Positions 59,917 through 64,000 of a stretch of 64,000 nucleotides of DNA are shown in pieces (position 1 is the first letter of the stretch; every line of letters begins with the position of its first letter). A program made the position numbers and the translations under genes. The stretch is from positions 6,050,501 to 6,114,500 of the forward strand of contig JANCRA010000028.1 of the NCBI GenBank assembly GCA_024362935.1. Reading direction: 5' to 3'. This DNA is from Setophaga petechia (lineage: Eukaryota; Chordata; Aves; Passeriformes; Parulidae). Below the pieces are notes generated by a model. The model saw nothing but the letters and a program-made list of their open reading frames with translations. It searched no databases and had not been told where the DNA came from.

Positions 59917-62900
59917 ATCTCCTGCTCGTGTGCTGCTCCATGCTGGGGCTGTGCTCCTGGCCCCCTGAGCTTGGCAAAGGTGGATAAAGTTTATCCCTGT
60001 TTAGCACAACATTGCTGCGTGTGCTGAAGTTTTAATTGGTGTGTAGTCAGAGTTTCTGGCTGAGCTTGGCTGAAGGAGCTGCCCTTTCTAGCCCAGGCCA
60101 GGATAAAGTTGTGAGCAAAGATGAATCTTTCCATCCTAATCCAGCAGCCTCTCATCTCTGCCTTTATCTCATGTTTCTAATCAATTCCATTCAGTTTCTT
60201 GTTATTTCGTTGATGTGACACACAAATGTTGTCACAGTAGCTCAATAAAATTTATACTTGTGTCTTGTCTGTAATTATTTTTCATTTTATTTTTATTGGG
60301 TGTTTACACGTTTTATTGCATGTTCATGTCAAAGTAAATTTGTATCATGTTGTCACTTAAAAATGTTTGTTTCATTTTCATCCATAAATAAAATGTATCT
60401 TTTGTCTAGGATCTGAAACACGAGAATGTTAATTTTGTCAGTGAACTACATATCTGGTTTTCTGCTGCAGATCTGTGTGTGTTAATATTGATAAAACTCA
60501 GCTTTGGTTTGGTATGTCTGGTATGAGCATAGTCGCTGTTCTGATATTAATTGTGGGGATGGGATAATATTAAACATTTAAAAACAAGGAGCCAGTAGTC
60601 TTGCAATTGATTTTCTGTGGAGAGACTTTTGTGCTGAGCTGTTTACACAATTGTAACCTCAGTTTCTTTTAGGTGAGTGCAAGTGTTTCATGGATTTAAA
60701 AAATACAGTTGAGTACCCTGGTTTCTCCTCCTTTCCCTTCTTCCAGCTCTGCCCTGCCTCTTTCAGGAGCTCTAGTTTTCTCTTGCTTATAGGTTTGTGC
60801 ACATTTTCTTTGGCATGGAGTGTTGCTTTCGAAATTCTTGGGATGCTGGAAAAGGGCAGCTTGCTCATATTGTGTCCTCTCTCATCCCTCTGCCTCTGTT
60901 CACTACACATCTGTCTGTTTTCTTAGGTAAATGTACTTTATACTCCTAATTATCGCTTGAAACTCAGAATATCTCTTTTTCATTCCTCCCAAAAGTGAGT
61001 GGATATTTGTGGCCCTGTAGGTGTGAGCTCAGGGGGTGCTGTGCTCTTGCTTCCCAAAATGAAGCAGACAGTAAGGAGGGAAGAATTGTTCTATAAGAAT
61101 TTATTCTGTTCTTTGTAAGAATTTTATTTTTGTACTTTCCTGGTCCTGCCAGACTCTGAGTGCCATCAGTGTTACTGACAGTCCCTCACCCCTGCAGGAC
61201 TGAGCATTCATTCCCTAGTTTAGGTCAGGATTTGAATCAAATTCAACTGTCTTACTAAGCCATGCTCTCAGCTTTATGTCCAATGGTTTGCTGTTTCCAT
61301 GCTCATGAGGAGGAGGTGATTTCACGTTCTCTTTTAAGTGCAGGCAGAGTTTTGGTCAGTCCCATGGCTGGAAAGTTTTATTGCAAAAGCTGAGTTCTTC
61401 TGTACAACTTGTGATACACATTTTTCTCTTTGTGAGGCCTTTGCTGTGCTCCAGGCCATCAGCTAGTGAGACAAAAACTGTGTGGGAATTTTTTCTGGGA
61501 GTGATGTGTTAAATACAGCACAAATTATTAAAACATCACACACACTGTGCTGTGATCAGCTTGGTTTAGATGATAAATTAAAATCTGTTAGCATCTGAGA
61601 TGTTCTGGCATATCCTGAGAATAGTTAGTTCTTTAATATGCCAAGCTAAGTAAAACTTGATTAGTGTCACTATCTGGGATTTTCTGTCCTGTAAATAGAA
61701 CTTGAAGTCTAAAATTGGAACTGTGAAAACCTACTTTAACTGGGATTAGAAAAAGAATTTAATAGTTCAGATTGATTTCAGGATCTTAGAAAGTGGTCAC
61801 TATGCCCCAGAGCTGTCGTACGTGCCATCTTCTTAAAAATTAACTTCACTGCAAGGGCTGAAAAGTTACTCTGGGACTGCAGCACTCTGTGCTTGGCCAT
61901 CCAGCACAGCCTGCTGGGTTGGAAGGTGCTGTCTGTGCTTGGCTGCTGCCTGTGTGCCAAAGGTTGTTGTGTCTCCAGCCCCTGCTTTGCACTCCTGATA
62001 GCTGCCAGGACCCTGCCTGGTGAAAGGTGATGGCAGGAGTTGGGGTTAGAGGCTTTCTCCTGCCAGTGTGAAAGCTCCTGACACCAGGAGATGATGGCTC
62101 TGTGTGTTGGTTTTCATTTTTTGGGTGCATTTTGGTTTTGTGCATGAGGTGGATGAGATGGGAGCTGAGGCAGTGGGAATTCCTGGTGGGGGAGGGCACA
62201 GCCACTGCTGCTGGGCTGGGATCCAGTGCTCCTGCCTTGCTTCCAGGGATGTCATGGCAAACTGCAGTCACACTTCGTAGTGTTTTGTGCCCTATTTATT
62301 TGCTGTAATCATTTTACCAACCAGTTGTGAAGTTAATTTCAATGGTAAGAAATATTCATTCCATATCTAGCTGCCTTTTTATTTTTTTTTTAAGTTGTTG
62401 GTTGGCAGCAGCCCCTTTGTACGGTGTCTTGATTGTCAGCTCTTCATTATAAATTTACTTTCTAAATGCTGACTTAAGGCCTGACACTTTGTTTGTTTAA
62501 CTGTCAGTTACACTACTTGGGAGACCTAATAAAAGCCTCTCAGATCTTCCTATTGAATTAGGCCACCCTTTACCACCCCAGTGACTGAAGTAAAACAACT
62601 GCAAGAGTCTCTTTTCCTGTCTATCCCATTTTTGTTAGAACCCTGCTTCGGGTGTCTTCTGATCCTGTCCTCCTGTGACAGTCGTTCTCTGCTAAAAGGT
62701 CACTGTAGTGTTTTAATTGGATTTTTCAGCTGCAAGGAATATAAAAATATAAGTTTATTAATAGAGTGGCTTTGATCTTGAAGGATTCCAAAACATTTGC
62801 TGCATTGCACATACAGGAATGGTTTAGTTTTACTGCTCGTTCAGGGATAATCAATTTTGTCGTGGAGCATGGGAAGCTGGATGTTCTTCCTGGGAGGTCG

Positions 62901-64000
62901 GGGGGAAGCAGGGGGAAATCTGGGAAGGCAGAATGTTGTTCCCCAAGTGGAATTTCCCCAGGATACAGAATCAAATTGTGACTCTGTCAGAGATGCCAAA
63001 GGATCTTTCATAAGTTGTTTTGGTTTTGTTTTTTTCATCTGAGATCTTTGAAAAAGGTCACGGGCAAGAGACAATTAGAGAAACACTTAAGTGACCTTGT
63101 TAGTGTATTTTTGTGGAATTATTGTGCTTTACAGCTATTGCTGCTTTACCCAGATGGTTATTGCTGGTTTCCATCTGTTCATTAAGGAAAAGTAAAGACA
63201 GAAACCAGTAGATTTAGCTGGGTTTTTAACCAGAACTTTCAGGTTTTATTTCTTCTTTGACCACATCAGGTTAATGTGTTGGGTGAGCACGCTGCGGTTT
63301 CAAGGCAAAGAGATTAAAGTGGGAGTTTGTCTGCTCAATATGGGTCATGACAGCAGCTTCCTGTGTTTTGGGCACCCTTTTCTTTGAACAGTCCTCAGGT
63401 ATGAAGTGTGATATCACCCTGGCAGGGAGCCAGGCCGGGGGAAAGACTCTGACCAAGGCTGACATTATGGAAACCATTTAAGCGTTCGTGGCCAAAAGGA
63501 TCCCCAGCTCATATTGCTGCTTATTCCCAGTTTAACCTCGGGGCTCTCTGTGTGACTTCATAGTCCCCCCAGTGGAGTTTTCCCTGGTTTTACTAAGATC
63601 TGCTCCCTTAGAGGTTAAACACTTTGAAATCTTCAAGGCTTGCAGGTGTGAGAGCTTCATGATGTAGGTGAGCTGACGCCAGTTTTGGTGGTTTTGTGCT
63701 CAGGGTGATCCCCCATGCCTCAGTTCCTGGAGAATGGTGGGAGAAGAAGCCCAGAGAGGCCAAGAGCATGATCTGGATTTTCACCAGATGATGAACAAAG
63801 CAAAATGAAAAACTACTTCTAAGTCCCATCATCCTGCTCATGGCATGAAGAGTTTTTTTTCTCCTGACTATTTTCTTTGAGCTGGTGGATGATTTGTTCT
63901 CACAGAGCTGTTTTCAGGCAGCAGAAATTTCAGGTGGGATGGAAGAGGGAAGCTGTCTGGAGGGAGAGCTGTTTGCAGGGGTCCTGAGCAGGGTACACAA
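59917..64000. other. Intron 1 sequence to the window edge; nothing recognised
   Basis: Ordinary AT-rich intronic DNA with one doubtful MIR scrap (61215). The 141-codon - strand frame at 61846-62271 has no domain. No exon signal that fits CUX1. Confidence 0.55.
61215..61275 (-). mobile_element. MIR-type fragment in CUX1 intron 1 (weak)
   Basis: GTCAGGATTTGAATCAAATTCAACTGTCTTACTAAGCCATGCTCTCAGC resembles the reverse MIR segment 'gccgggattcgaacccaggtctgtctgactccaaagcccatgctctta'. Short and diverged. Confidence 0.32.

Larger units (their letters stand above)
51108..64000 (+). other. CUX1: CUX1 intron 1 (partial, runs off the right edge)
   Basis: The intron starts with GTCAGG at 51108. No sequence resembling the expected second CUX1 exon (human continuation RELDATA) was seen up to 64000. 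The first 1.5 kb is CpG island. The remainder is ordinary AT-rich intronic sequence, slightly richer in TG/CTG words than the upstream flank. It holds few recognisable repeats: a 13-bp tandem triplication at 59878-59916 and a doubtful MIR remnant at 61215-61275. The longest first intron of CUX1 in mammals is also very large, so absence of exon 2 here is expected. Confidence 0.8.

Noticed and set aside
51108..64000. Search for CUX1 exon 2
   Set aside because: No segment resembling the expected continuation (RELDATA in human) behind an acceptor was found. Intron 1 is presumably longer than 12.9 kb here.

Overview
The window is a stretch of vertebrate nuclear DNA, almost certainly from a bird and plausibly a songbird. 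Two insertions have the 3' end typical of avian CR1 LINEs (2661-2815 and 39705-39803). CpG is scarce except in one large CpG island. Many old MIR/L2-type amniote repeats are still recognisable. There is no operon-like gene packing, no bacterial or phage signal, and no CRISPR array.

Only one protein-coding exon can be supported. It is the first coding exon of CUX1 (cut-like homeobox 1, CCAAT-displacement protein), at 51045-51107 on the + strand. It encodes 21 residues beginning MAANVGSMFQYWKRFDL and ends at a CAG|GT donor. The exon sits inside a CpG island of about 2.4 kb (50218-52602), which I read as the CUX1 promoter. The start codon lies within a YY1-type CAAGATGGCGGC motif. It is preceded by an out-of-frame ATG opening an 18-codon uORF that overlaps the CDS. 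ATCGAT/ATTGAT words, the class of site bound by Cut proteins, cluster in exon 1 and the next 230 bp.

Layout. 1-50217: about 50 kb of apparently non-coding upstream sequence with roughly a dozen decayed MIR/L2 repeats, two CR1 tails, a possible solo LTR (33311-33860), a pair of related ~200-bp repeats in inverted orientation (35885-36090 and 37165-37375), a pure-purine microsatellite of 535 bp (22613-23147), and several CpG-retaining or motif-rich patches that may be regulatory. 50218-52602: CpG island with promoter, exon 1 and the start of intron 1. 51108-64000: CUX1 intron 1, continuing past the right edge; I found no second exon.

Nearly all open frames in the window are chance frames or products of microsatellites or GC-rich sequence, and I do not call them genes. 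Repeat identities come from remembered consensus patterns without a database search, so their edges are approximate. The most distinctive features are the start-site architecture of CUX1 and the inverted repeat pair. I did not find a convincing new multi-gene system.
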